Assembly: GCA_020050685.1 (NCBI GenBank)
Contig: JAGVKG010000029.1
Coordinates: 124,001 to 188,000, forward strand
DNA: 64,000 nt
Source of the DNA: Candidatus Obscuribacterales bacterium
Lineage (GTDB): Bacteria > Cyanobacteriota > Vampirovibrionia > Obscuribacterales > Obscuribacteraceae
Direction of reading: 5' to 3'
Positions 52,533-61,612 of this stretch are shown piece after piece. Both the position numbers and the translations under genes were made by a program. Every line of letters begins with the position of its first letter. Within the stretch, counting starts at the first letter, position 1. The notes under the pieces were generated by a model. It had not been told where the DNA came from, searched no databases, and saw only the letters and a program-made list of their open reading frames with translations.

Positions 52533-55500
52533 ATGTGGATAGTTGAGCTTGCGCTCAAGCGACCTCATACCTTTATTGTACTGGCATTGACGATTGCCAT
52601 GTTTGGCATTCTGTCTATTGTTAGAATGCCTGTGGATATCTTTCCAACTATTGATGTACCTGTAGTCAGTTGCGTCTGGACATATCAGGGCATGTCGCCT
52701 TACAACATGGAGAACCTCGTAACTACGGTTTGCGAGCGTGCCTTGACGTCAACTATCAATGGCATCAAATATATGGAATCGACATCTCTCAGTGGCATGA
52801 GTATTGTCAAACTGTATCTCCAAAAAGGTACAGAAATCGGTGAAGCAGTGGCAATGACGGAAGCAGTTGGCACGGCAATTCTTCGCCAGCTACCGCGCGG
52901 CATTAGCCCTCCATTTGTCACTGCCTCCAGCGCAACGGATGTACCAGTTATTCAGCTTGGCTTATCAAGCGATACTCTCAACGAGGCGCAACTCTTTGAT
53001 ATTGCCAACAACTTTGTGCGTAGCCAATTGGCAACAATTCAAGGCACGACGGTACCATTTCCTTATGGTGGCAAATATCGCCAGGTTTCGATTGATCTTG
53101 ATCCAGACGCTTTGGTGGCATTTGGACTTTCTGCAAATGATGTGATGAATGCGGTGAAGAATCAAAGCGTTGTCTATCCGTGCGGCACAGCCAAGATGGG
53201 TCCCTTTGAATATATTGTGATCATGAACAATATTCCCGCCACTATCGAAGAGCTGAATGCTTTGCCCATAAAGGCAGCAAACGGCGCTGTCATTTTTGTT
53301 CGTGATCTTGCACATGTGCATGACGGCAATCAACCGCAGCTGAACATAGTCAATCATAACGGTAAGCGCTCTGTACTGTTCAATATACTGAAAAGCGGTA
53401 ATGCCTCAACACTCTCCGTAGTCCAGCGCGTTAAGGCGCTCTTGCCTCATATTCGCTCGATAGTGCCACCAAGCTGTAAAATTCAGATCCTCACGGACCA
53501 ATCAACCTTTGTTCGCGAATGTGTTTTTGAAGTTGTCCGAGAAGCAATCACAGCAGCCACGTTAACAGCCTTTATGATGCTTGTGCTTTTGGGTAGCTGG
53601 CGATCAACATTGATTGTCGCAAGCTCGATTCCATTGGCTATGCTGGCATCAATCATCGGTCTGAATATTTGCGGGCAAACTATTAATTCAATGACACTGG
53701 GCGGACTGGCATTAGCAGTTGGTATGTTGGTAGACGACGCCACTGTTGCTGTGGAAAACCTGCACGTCAATTTGTCCATGGGTAAGGATATTGAGCGTGC
53801 CATTCTTGATGGAGCCGAGCAAGTTGCCTTGCCTGCATTGGTATCAACTCTGTCCATATGCATTGTTTTCGTGCCGGTGCTTTTCTTGACGGAACCGGCA
53901 CGATCACTGTTTATCCCATTGGGAATGGCAGTTGTTTTTGCCATGCTCGCATCTTACGGGCTTTCACGCACAATCGTGCCACTTATGTCCAAGGCATTAC
54001 TTTCATCTGAGGTGCGTAATGCAGATATCCAACCGCACTTAAATCAACCGGGAAATATTATTGCCAGGACGTTCGCTTCAGTGCACGACTTTGTCGAACA
54101 CTATTTTGAATTGGCACGAGAACAATATCAGCACGCCCTTGAGTGGGTGCTTGAGCATCGTCGTCCCGCAGTTCTCATGTTTCTTGGCTTTTACGCACTT
54201 TCATTTTGTTTGACCTGGACAATTGGCGCAGACTTCTTTCCAACAATTGATGCCGGACAATTGCGTCTGCATGTGAACGCGCCCGCAGGCACTCGCATAG
54301 AACAAACGGAGAGAATATTCCATCGTATTGAAAATGCAATCACGAAATCATTAGGTAAGGATTTGGTCGAAAGCATGACGGACAATATCGGACTACCGAT
54401 AAGCGGGGTCAACTATGCCTATTCCGACAGTCAGACAATTTCCGAAGCTGACGGCGAAATTCTTATTAATCTTTCTGAACATAAGTCTCAACCAACCACT
54501 TATTATCAAAAACAGATCCGACGATTAATCGCGCACGACTTTCCTGAGGTTAAATGCTATTTTCAGCCGGCCGATATCGTCACTCAGATCCTCAATGCTG
54601 GTCTGCCGGCACCTATTGATGTCAAAGTCCTCGGAATGAATAGAGAGAAGAATATCGAAACTGCCCAAAAACTAAAGCACCAAATTCAACAGATTGAAGG
54701 TGCAGCGGATGTCTGCTTACATCAAGCTTCTAGCGCACCACATTTTCGTTTTGACGTAGATAGAATTCGCGCCGAACAAGTCGGTCTTTCCCAAGAGGAC
54801 GTCTCAAATTCACTCAATATATCACTGACTTCAAGCTTCCAAACCAATCCCAACTTTTGGATAAATCAAAAAAATGGCATCAGCTATAATCTGGCAGTCC
54901 AGACGCCACAATATCAATATCGATCGATTGACGATTTGCGCAATATGACAGTGACGTCCGGCATATTTGCCAAGACGAAATACAAAAGTACAGGGCAAGC
55001 TCAGCCCACTGCCTCACCTAATGTTGTCTCGACTTCCCAATCGGCACAATTTGCTACACCGGAGCTGTTAACCAACTTGGCTTCATTCAGCCGAGTACCA
55101 ACACCAACTGTCATCAATCATTTTGACGTTCTTCCCGAATACGACATTTTTGCTGCCTGTCAGGATAGAGACTTGAACGGAGTTTCTCAAAAGGTGATAC
55201 AAATCGTCAGCGAAACACGCAAAACCTTGCCACAAGGAACTTTTGTTTTTACCGCTGGGCAGGTTAAGAGCATGCTAGAAGCATTCATAGGTCTTATATC
55301 AGGTCTTGCCTTTGCTCTTGTACTCGTCTATTTGCTTTTGGTGGTAAATTTCCAATCCTGGACAGATCCCTTAATTATTCTCATGGCGGTTCCCGGCGCA
55401 TTTTCGGGAATCATCTGGAGCTTGTTTGTTACCCATACTTCTTTTAGTATTCCCGCTTTAATGGGGACGATCATGACGGTAGGTGTTGCATCAGCCAACT

Positions 55501-55826
55501 CAATTTTGATGATTACATTTGCCAATGACGAATTGCTGAAGGGGTGTGATCCAAAGACAGCAGCCCTTAACGCCGGCTTCCAACGCTTTCGCCCAGTCAT
55601 AATGACGGCCACTGCCATGATAATCGGTATGATACCAATGGCAATTGGCGCCGGGCAAGGCGGATCACAAAATGCACCTATTGGTCGTGCTGTAATTGGT
55701 GGACTGACTGTAGCAACATTTTCAACTTTACTTTTCGTGCCCTTGATCTTTAGTTTATTTAGAGAAAAATGGAAAAGCTCAGCACAAGCAGGCTCCAGTA
55801 AAATATCGGACGGGGGAAGCAAGTAA
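52533..55826 (+). CDS. RND efflux permease, first of a tandem pair
   Basis: A 1,097-residue inner-membrane transporter of the RND superfamily (HAE1-like length and layout). TM1 is TFIVLALTIAMFGILSIV with the PVDIFPTIDVP loop; the TM4 motif GMLVDDATVAVENL keeps both proton-relay aspartates; TM10 reads VGVASANSILMITFAN, where the usual Lys of AcrB-type pumps is absent. It has 12 helices and two large periplasmic domains, with a Ser/Thr/Pro-rich insertion at about 815-850. A second permease follows 5 bases later and the adaptor after that, so all three form an operon. The substrate is unknown. Confidence 0.93.
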   Translation: MWIVELALKRPHTFIVLALTIAMFGILSIVRMPVDIFPTIDVPVVSCVWTYQGMSPYNMENLVTTVCERALTSTINGIKYMESTSLSGMSIVKLYLQKGTEIGEAVAMTEAVGTAILRQLPRGISPPFVTASSATDVPVIQLGLSSDTLNEAQLFDIANNFVRSQLATIQGTTVPFPYGGKYRQVSIDLDPDALVAFGLSANDVMNAVKNQSVVYPCGTAKMGPFEYIVIMNNIPATIEELNALPIKAANGAVIFVRDLAHVHDGNQPQLNIVNHNGKRSVLFNILKSGNASTLSVVQRVKALLPHIRSIVPPSCKIQILTDQSTFVRECVFEVVREAITAATLTAFMMLVLLGSWRSTLIVASSIPLAMLASIIGLNICGQTINSMTLGGLALAVGMLVDDATVAVENLHVNLSMGKDIERAILDGAEQVALPALVSTLSICIVFVPVLFLTEPARSLFIPLGMAVVFAMLASYGLSRTIVPLMSKALLSSEVRNADIQPHLNQPGNIIARTFASVHDFVEHYFELAREQYQHALEWVLEHRRPAVLMFLGFYALSFCLTWTIGADFFPTIDAGQLRLHVNAPAGTRIEQTERIFHRIENAITKSLGKDLVESMTDNIGLPISGVNYAYSDSQTISEADGEILINLSEHKSQPTTYYQKQIRRLIAHDFPEVKCYFQPADIVTQILNAGLPAPIDVKVLGMNREKNIETAQKLKHQIQQIEGAADVCLHQASSAPHFRFDVDRIRAEQVGLSQEDVSNSLNISLTSSFQTNPNFWINQKNGISYNLAVQTPQYQYRSIDDLRNMTVTSGIFAKTKYKSTGQAQPTASPNVVSTSQSAQFATPELLTNLASFSRVPTPTVINHFDVLPEYDIFAACQDRDLNGVSQKVIQIVSETRKTLPQGTFVFTAGQVKSMLEAFIGLISGLAFALVLVYLLLVVNFQSWTDPLIILMAVPGAFSGIIWSLFVTHTSFSIPALMGTIMTVGVASANSILMITFANDELLKGCDPKTAALNAGFQRFRPVIMTATAMIIGMIPMAIGAGQGGSQNAPIGRAVIGGLTVATFSTLLFVPLIFSLFREKWKSSAQAGSSKISDGGSK

Positions 55827-55831
55827 ATTAT

Positions 55832-58800
55832 ATGTGGATTGTTGAGTTAGCCCTAAAGCGTCCGCACACATTTGTAGTTATGGCTTTGTCGATTGCCTTG
55901 TTTGGCATTCTTTCAATCACACAAATGGCTGTTGACATATTTCCGGTAATTGATGTGCCAATCGTTAGCTGCATTTGGAGCTACACCGGAATGTCGCCCA
56001 AGAATATTGAGAATCTGATTACAACTGTCACGGAAAATTGGCTGACTTCAACTGTCAACGGTATCGAGCACATAGAATCGCAGTCGATGTCAGGCATGAG
56101 CGTGATTAAAATCTATTTGCACAAAGGCACAAATATCGGCGAAGCTGTGGCTATGGTGACGGCGGTAGGCAATGCCTGTCTGATTTATTTGCCGTCCGGT
56201 ATCACACCACCATTTGTCACGGTATCAAGTGCAACAGATGTGCCTGTCTTGCAGCTTGGCCTTAACAGCAAGACTTTGTCGGAAGCACAACTGTTTGATA
56301 TCGCCAATAATTTCGTACGTAACCAGCTGGCTACAATTCAAGGAGCGACCATCCCATTTCCATATGGTGGCAAATATCGTGAAGTGTTGATTGATCTCGA
56401 TCCGAATGCCCTAATCTCTACAGGACTATCGGCCAACGATGTTGTGCAAGCAGTCAATTCCCAGAGCATCATTGCGCCATCCGGCACAGCCAAAATGGGC
56501 CCATACGAATACATTATTACGCTCAACAACATTCCCAATGTGCTGGATAAGCTCAACGATATTCCCCTCAAGTCAGTGAACGGTGCTGTTGTCTTTGTCA
56601 AAGACGTCGCTCACGTTCATGATGGCTATCAGCCACAGCTCAACGTCGTCAATCAAAACGGTCGGAGAGCAGTTCTATTCAATATCTTGAGAAATGGCGA
56701 TGCCTCGACTCTAGCAGTAGTGGATCGAATCAAGCAAGCCTTGCCAAAAATTCAAGGTATTGTGCCGCCAGCCTGCAAGATTGAACTGCTCTCCGACCAA
56801 TCAATCTTCGTCAAAGAATGTGTCGCTGATGTTTTACAGGAAGCAATTACTGCAGCCGGTCTGACTGCATTTATGATGTTGCTTTTACTGGGATCATGGA
56901 GAAGCACCCTAATTGTTGCCACGTCCATTCCGTTGGCAATGCTTTCGTCTGTAATCGGCTTGCACGTTTGCGGACAAACAATCAATTCGATGACGCTCGG
57001 TGGCTTGGCACTGGCTGTCGGTATGCTAGTTGACGACGCAACCGTGGAAATTGAAAACTTACATCGTAACATGGATATGGGCAAACCAATTGTACAAGCC
57101 ATTCTAGATGGTGCACAACAGGTGGCCTTACCTGCATTGGTATCAACATTATCCATATGTATTGTTTTCGTGCCGTTGGTCTTTCTTACTGAACCTTCGC
57201 GATCGCTTTTCGTACCTCTCGGTATGGCAGTGGTCTTTGCCATGCTTGCCTCATATGGATTGTCGCGAACGATTGTACCGCTCATGTCCAAAACACTTTT
57301 AGCCTGCGAGGCACATACCGAGGAAAAACCACGCGAACAAATTGCTCAAGAGTTAGGTAAAACTTGGTTTGGGCGTATTCACGCATTTATCGATCATTAC
57401 TTTGAATTAGCGCGTGAAAGTTACAAGGGCGCTCTGGAATGGGCATTGCGTAAACCACGCACCGCTTGCATGCTTTTTCTCGGCTTCTATGCAACATCAT
57501 TTTGTTTGCTGCCCTTTATTGGCGAAGACTTCTTTCCGGCAATTGATGCCGGTCAACTGCGTTTACACGTTACTGCCCGTCCGGGAACGCGTGTCGAGGA
57601 AACGGAACGCTTATTTAAGAGAGTCGAGCGGGCAATTAGAAAGTTGATACCGAAAGAAGAAATTGGACTGATTACAGATAATATCGGCATGCCGGTGTCA
57701 GGTGTGAACTTTGCATTTTCAGACAGTCAGACATTTAGCGAGGCCGATGGCGAAATACTAGTATCATTAAAAGAACATCGCAGCCACAGTACATTCTGGT
57801 ATCAGAAGCAAATCAGGAAGATGATGACACATGATTTCCCGGAGGCGAGTTATTATTTCCAGCCAGCCGATATTGTCACCCAGATACTCAATGCCGGTCT
57901 GCCTGCTCCGATTGATATCAAATTAACAAATTTGGATCCGGCAACGAATTACAAAATAGCACAAGACATTAAGCGAGAGATTCAAAAAGTTCCTGGTGCC
58001 GTTGATGTTTGCTTGCACCAAGTCGTGGATGCACCGCAGTATGTATACAACGTTGACCGGACAAAAGCCCAACAACTTGGACTAACACAAAAAGATATTT
58101 CCGACTCAATGCTGATATCACTATCCTCAAGTTTTCAAGTCATGCCAAATTTCTGGCTCAATACCAAAAATGGTGTCAATTACGATCTCGCCGCACAAAC
58201 TCCGCAATATAGAATTTCATCACTCGATGATCTGCGCATTACTGCCTTGACTGCCCAGGACAACAATTATCAAATGCCGCCAAGCCAAACTCAGCCCCAA
58301 CAAGTGACACCACCATCGCCGCAACCGCAGATGCTCACCAATGTTGCCACGCATGAGCGTACGCCGACGCCGGCAGTCGTCAGTCACATGAATGTCCAAC
58401 CCGTGTTCGATATTTACGCGGCTTGCCAAGGTAGAGATTTGGGTGGCGTTGCAAGAGATATACGCCGGATTCTCGAAAAATATAGAGCGCACTTGCCGCA
58501 CGGCAGTTTCTTGACCATGGGCGGACAGGTTAAGAGCATGATTTCAGCTTTTGCCGGTCTTTTGGGCGGATTGATTTTTGCCCTGGTCTTGGTATATCTC
58601 TTGCTCGTCGTTAATTTCCAATCCTGGAGTGATCCACTGATTATTTTGATGGCCATACCCGGTGCATTTTGCGGAATTCTCTGGAGTTTGTTCGTCACTC
58701 AAACCACCTTTAGCATCCCAGCTCTGATGGGCACAATCATGAGCGTCGGCGTTGCATCCGCTAACTCAATATTGATGGTCACCTTTGCCAACGAACAGCG

Positions 58801-59071
58801 CCTGGAGGGATTTGATGCCAAGACATCAGCACTAAATGCCGGCTATCAAAGATTTAGACCAGTTATTATGACTGCCACTGCTATGATTATTGGCATGATT
58901 CCAATGGCCATTGGCAGCGGGCAGGGAGGCTCGCAAAACGCACCAATCGGCAGGGCAGTAATTGGTGGTTTGACTGTAGCAACATTTTCTACTCTATTTT
59001 TCGTCCCCTTAATTTTTAGTCTGCTGAAAGGTAGACAACAAAAGTCCACAAAGCAGGAAACAACAAAATAG
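55832..59071 (+). CDS. RND efflux permease, second of a tandem pair
   Basis: 1,079 residues, closely similar to the preceding permease throughout (MWIVELALKRPHTF at both starts; identical TM4 GMLVDDATV, then EIENLH here). TM10 again reads VGVASANSILMVTFAN without the AcrB Lys. The linker at about 815-845 is Pro/Gln-rich. Tandem permeases with one adaptor recall MdtBC or TriBC, where two different subunits make a heterotrimer. The gene starts 5 bases after the first permease and ends 2 bases before the adaptor ATG. Confidence 0.93.
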   Translation: MWIVELALKRPHTFVVMALSIALFGILSITQMAVDIFPVIDVPIVSCIWSYTGMSPKNIENLITTVTENWLTSTVNGIEHIESQSMSGMSVIKIYLHKGTNIGEAVAMVTAVGNACLIYLPSGITPPFVTVSSATDVPVLQLGLNSKTLSEAQLFDIANNFVRNQLATIQGATIPFPYGGKYREVLIDLDPNALISTGLSANDVVQAVNSQSIIAPSGTAKMGPYEYIITLNNIPNVLDKLNDIPLKSVNGAVVFVKDVAHVHDGYQPQLNVVNQNGRRAVLFNILRNGDASTLAVVDRIKQALPKIQGIVPPACKIELLSDQSIFVKECVADVLQEAITAAGLTAFMMLLLLGSWRSTLIVATSIPLAMLSSVIGLHVCGQTINSMTLGGLALAVGMLVDDATVEIENLHRNMDMGKPIVQAILDGAQQVALPALVSTLSICIVFVPLVFLTEPSRSLFVPLGMAVVFAMLASYGLSRTIVPLMSKTLLACEAHTEEKPREQIAQELGKTWFGRIHAFIDHYFELARESYKGALEWALRKPRTACMLFLGFYATSFCLLPFIGEDFFPAIDAGQLRLHVTARPGTRVEETERLFKRVERAIRKLIPKEEIGLITDNIGMPVSGVNFAFSDSQTFSEADGEILVSLKEHRSHSTFWYQKQIRKMMTHDFPEASYYFQPADIVTQILNAGLPAPIDIKLTNLDPATNYKIAQDIKREIQKVPGAVDVCLHQVVDAPQYVYNVDRTKAQQLGLTQKDISDSMLISLSSSFQVMPNFWLNTKNGVNYDLAAQTPQYRISSLDDLRITALTAQDNNYQMPPSQTQPQQVTPPSPQPQMLTNVATHERTPTPAVVSHMNVQPVFDIYAACQGRDLGGVARDIRRILEKYRAHLPHGSFLTMGGQVKSMISAFAGLLGGLIFALVLVYLLLVVNFQSWSDPLIILMAIPGAFCGILWSLFVTQTTFSIPALMGTIMSVGVASANSILMVTFANEQRLEGFDAKTSALNAGYQRFRPVIMTATAMIIGMIPMAIGSGQGGSQNAPIGRAVIGGLTVATFSTLFFVPLIFSLLKGRQQKSTKQETTK

Positions 59072-59073
59072 TC

Positions 59074-60435
59074 ATGCAAGATAATTCTCTTCCCAACTAC
59101 GTGCAAGCCTCCGGATCAAAACCAGAACGCAGTGGACTGTTTAAGTTTCTCGCAATTCTTTCGGCAATCATCATCATTCTTTTTATTTTTGGCCTGGTGC
59201 CGCGCATATTTGAGCAAATTGAATTAAAGAAGGCACACGAGGAAACTGTTGGTGCAATTCCGGTTGTCCATACAGTGGTGGCAAAAACTGCACCGGCAGA
59301 AGAATCTTTGACACTGCCAGGCAACATTGGGGCAATTCTTTATACAAGCATTTATGCACGGGTTGATGGTTATCTGAAGAAACGCTTTGTTGATATTGGT
59401 GATGCGGTTAAAACCGGACAGCTCTTAGCCCTAATCGACACACCAACTGTTGATCAAAAACTTGCTCAAGGTGTTGCCGATCTTGATGAAGCAAAAGCAG
59501 ATTTGGCTGCTTCTAAGGCTGAATTAAAAGAAGCCATTGCTAAAGATGTGGCAGCCAAAGCAGAAATCAACAAGACACAGGCCAATTTGAATTATGCAAA
59601 TGTCACAGCCAAACGTTGGATTGACTTAGCAGCACGCGGTGCAGTGTCAGAACAAAGTCGCGATGAGAAGGTACGCACACAAGAAGCCCAAACTGCGCAA
59701 TTGCAAGTTGCCATCGCTAATGAAAAAGCCACAGCCGCAACGGTGAAAACCGCTGAAGCCAAAGTTGAAGAAGCAAAAGCAATGGTTGTGGCAAAGAAAG
59801 CAAATGTCCTGCGCTTGGAGGCAGAACAAGGCTTCCAAAAAGTTGTTGCACCATTTGATGGCGTAATTACTTTGCGTAAAGTAGATCCCGGTGCTTTGAT
59901 CACACAAGGCAGTCAAACATCCAGCCTCGAACTTTTCCAGATGGCTAATATCGACAGGTTGAGAATTTACGTGTCGGTGCCTCAGCGTGTTGCACGATAT
60001 TTAGTACAGGGTATGCCTGCACAAATCAAAGTGCCGGAATTTCCCGAACGCAAATTCATCGGCACCGTGACCAACGTCAGTGGTGCTCTTGATCCAAACA
60101 CGCGCACAAGGCAAACAGAAATTCAAATCGATAATCGCGATCACACACTTTTGCCAGGCATGTATGCCGAAGTACAAATCACGGGCGTACGCGAAACACC
60201 TTGGATTCGCGTGCCAGGCACAACAATTGTCACTCGAGTCGATGGACAATTTGTTGTTGTCGTCAAAGATGGTAAGGCACACTATCAACCGGTAACCATG
60301 GGGCGTGATTTTGGTGACAAGATAGAAATCAAAGTCGGTCTGAAAGACAATGACCTGGTAGTAGTCAGCCCATCTGATGATTTACGCGAGGGAGAGCCGG
60401 TCCAACCAGTAGCGGTTCCGCCAGGCGAGCAGTAA
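59074..60435 (+). CDS. RND periplasmic adaptor (membrane fusion protein)
   Basis: 453 residues. An N-terminal membrane anchor (about 24-42) is followed by a lipoyl/barrel-sandwich half-motif (SLTLPGNIGAILYTSIYARVDGYLKKR split over two strands, VDIGDAVKTGQLLALI), a long Ala/Lys-rich helical hairpin (about 130-250), the second lipoyl half (VVAPFDGVITLRKVDPGALI), a beta-barrel and a C-terminal domain (GQFVVVVKDGKAHYQPVTMG). It bridges the two permeases to an outer-membrane duct such as the TolC-like protein. It starts 2 bases after the second permease stop. Confidence 0.94.
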   Translation: MQDNSLPNYVQASGSKPERSGLFKFLAILSAIIIILFIFGLVPRIFEQIELKKAHEETVGAIPVVHTVVAKTAPAEESLTLPGNIGAILYTSIYARVDGYLKKRFVDIGDAVKTGQLLALIDTPTVDQKLAQGVADLDEAKADLAASKAELKEAIAKDVAAKAEINKTQANLNYANVTAKRWIDLAARGAVSEQSRDEKVRTQEAQTAQLQVAIANEKATAATVKTAEAKVEEAKAMVVAKKANVLRLEAEQGFQKVVAPFDGVITLRKVDPGALITQGSQTSSLELFQMANIDRLRIYVSVPQRVARYLVQGMPAQIKVPEFPERKFIGTVTNVSGALDPNTRTRQTEIQIDNRDHTLLPGMYAEVQITGVRETPWIRVPGTTIVTRVDGQFVVVVKDGKAHYQPVTMGRDFGDKIEIKVGLKDNDLVVVSPSDDLREGEPVQPVAVPPGEQ

Positions 60436-60499
60436 AGCCCGCCAAACAAGCACCAGACTAAGGTAAATACCTGGATTTTATGAGACAATATATACATAA

Positions 60500-60535
60500 G
60501 GTAGGTGAGTGCGCTCAAAATTGAGCTTTACTACC
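60500..60535 (+). promoter_or_regulatory. Nested hairpin between the adaptor gene and the GIY-YIG-like gene
   Basis: GCTCAA-AA-TTGAGC (60513-60526) forms an inner hairpin, and GGTAG (60500-60504) can pair with CTACC (60531-60535) outside it. There is no T-run after it. The rest of the 220-base intergenic region shows nothing recognisable apart from GAGGA before the next ATG. Confidence 0.3.
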
Positions 60536-60655
60536 GAAGGTTGATGCAATTAACAAGACCGTAATCCGTACTGCTGAGAAATCGCTTCCTTTGTTATGTT
60601 CTATCCATGGTGGCGATGATGCTGGTTGCGAGATAAGAAACGAGGAAGATAAACA

Positions 60656-61003
60656 ATGAGTACAGTGTCCTTTGGTAAGCGCACCCGCATCAAATTCAAT
60701 TCAGCCGGTTCAATCAAGAACGGTCCACCACAAGTTGGTCCGGCGGTTTACGCCATCACCTACAAGAAAGATGTCAGTGCCCGACCGAAGTCGCACACCG
60801 TGCTTTTCTTCGGCGAAGCACATGATTTATCCCAACAGGGACCAACCATCATTAGCAACATTACAAAGTGGTGGTTAACTCATGGTGGCAACGACTCCGA
60901 TCTATTCATGTTCTTTCACGAGATGCCAGGCTCAAGCGCCTTTGAACGCGATCACGTTCAGCATCAACTGGTCATGGAATATGATCCCCAGGCAAATAAC
61001 TAG
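60656..61003 (+). CDS. Small protein resembling a degenerate GIY-YIG domain
   Basis: 115 residues with GAGGA about 10 bases before the ATG. The order of elements resembles a GIY-YIG nuclease fold: VGPAVYAITY for GIY, HTVLFFGEAHDL for YIG, a central helix ITKWWLTHGG and FERDHVQHQLVMEYDPQANN for the closing R...E..L...P..N. The catalytic Glu position appears to be Gln, so nuclease activity is unlikely. This is a pattern-level reading and could be wrong; otherwise the protein is unassigned. Cytoplasmic by lack of a signal. Confidence 0.5.
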   Translation: MSTVSFGKRTRIKFNSAGSIKNGPPQVGPAVYAITYKKDVSARPKSHTVLFFGEAHDLSQQGPTIISNITKWWLTHGGNDSDLFMFFHEMPGSSAFERDHVQHQLVMEYDPQANN

Positions 61004-61076
61004 CTCAATCAAAAGAGTCGCGAGAGCGTGAGCGTCATGACTGTTCTATACATGTCTTAAAGCACATGCCTTAAAA

Positions 61077-61096
61077 CTGTATCTTATAAGAGACAG
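61077..61096. other. Near-palindrome identical in part to the Tn5 mosaic end
   Basis: CTGTATCTTA-TAAGAGACAG is a 20-bp inverted repeat with one mismatched pair. Its right 12 bases, TATAAGAGACAG (61085-61096), equal the inner part of the Tn5/Nextera 19-bp mosaic end. It lies in a 129-base intergenic gap, beside a near-perfect direct repeat ACATG(T/C)CTTAAA at 61050 and 61064. Confidence 0.6.
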
Positions 61097-61132
61097 GGCA
61101 ATATCAATTTTGCTTTTGTCAGATTCTGAATA

Positions 61133-61333
61133 CTACTTATCTTTATTCGCGTTGTTTTTCTCGGCTTCTTTGATTTTGCGTAGGTTATCTTCAAGACTTC
61201 CGACCTGGTCTTGGTTTGTGGAACCTTGTTCAGCGGAATTGTCTTTCCGATTCGTCTGATTTGGCCCGTTGGTTTTCTGAGGTGTGGAACTGCCAGGCGG
61301 GAATTCGGGAAGTGGTGTTTCAAAAATAGGCAT
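61133..61333 (-). CDS. Small disordered protein
   Basis: About 66 residues from the ATG at 61333, which has GGAGGAG about 9 bases upstream; a longer frame to 61405 lacks a site. The sequence starts MPIFETPLPEFPPGSS and is then rich in Asn, Gln, Lys and Glu, ending in a short charged helix (SLEDNLRKIKEAEK). No known domain. The strong ribosome-binding site is the main support for it being a gene. Confidence 0.6.
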   Translation of the reverse strand: MPIFETPLPEFPPGSSTPQKTNGPNQTNRKDNSAEQGSTNQDQVGSLEDNLRKIKEAEKNNANKDK

Positions 61334-61575
61334 AGGGAATCTCCTCCACCCTGCAAATGCAGTGGCAGACAGCGGGCAACTAGTAAGATGAGAAGAGCTT
61401 AACAAAGTGGAGATTGCTTGTCAAGCGAAATTAATTCCGGGGCAATCAAGCTATTCGGGGCCCAAGCCAAGCGAAGAGGAAAACGGATAATTAAGTCGCT
61501 AAGATTAGGCTAGACTAGGTTTCCAGCGTATAACCTAAAGATTGTCAAGCTTTGGTATAGTATTAGCCTCGCTCA

Positions 61576-61581
61576 TATATA
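61576..61581 (+). promoter_or_regulatory. Possible -10 element for the GT-C-like gene
   Basis: TATATA lies 18 bases after TTGGTA (61552-61557) and about 31 bases before the proposed TTG start at 61613. The match to consensus is fair. The 279-base intergenic region around it shows no other clear element. Confidence 0.3.
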
Positions 61582-61612
61582 AGTAGTACGCTCACTAAGA
61601 GACTTTCGGATT

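Noticed and set aside
57199-57207. A GCGATCGC octamer (HIP1 of cyanobacteria).
   Set aside because: I found only this one copy in 64 kb, so HIP1 is not enriched here.
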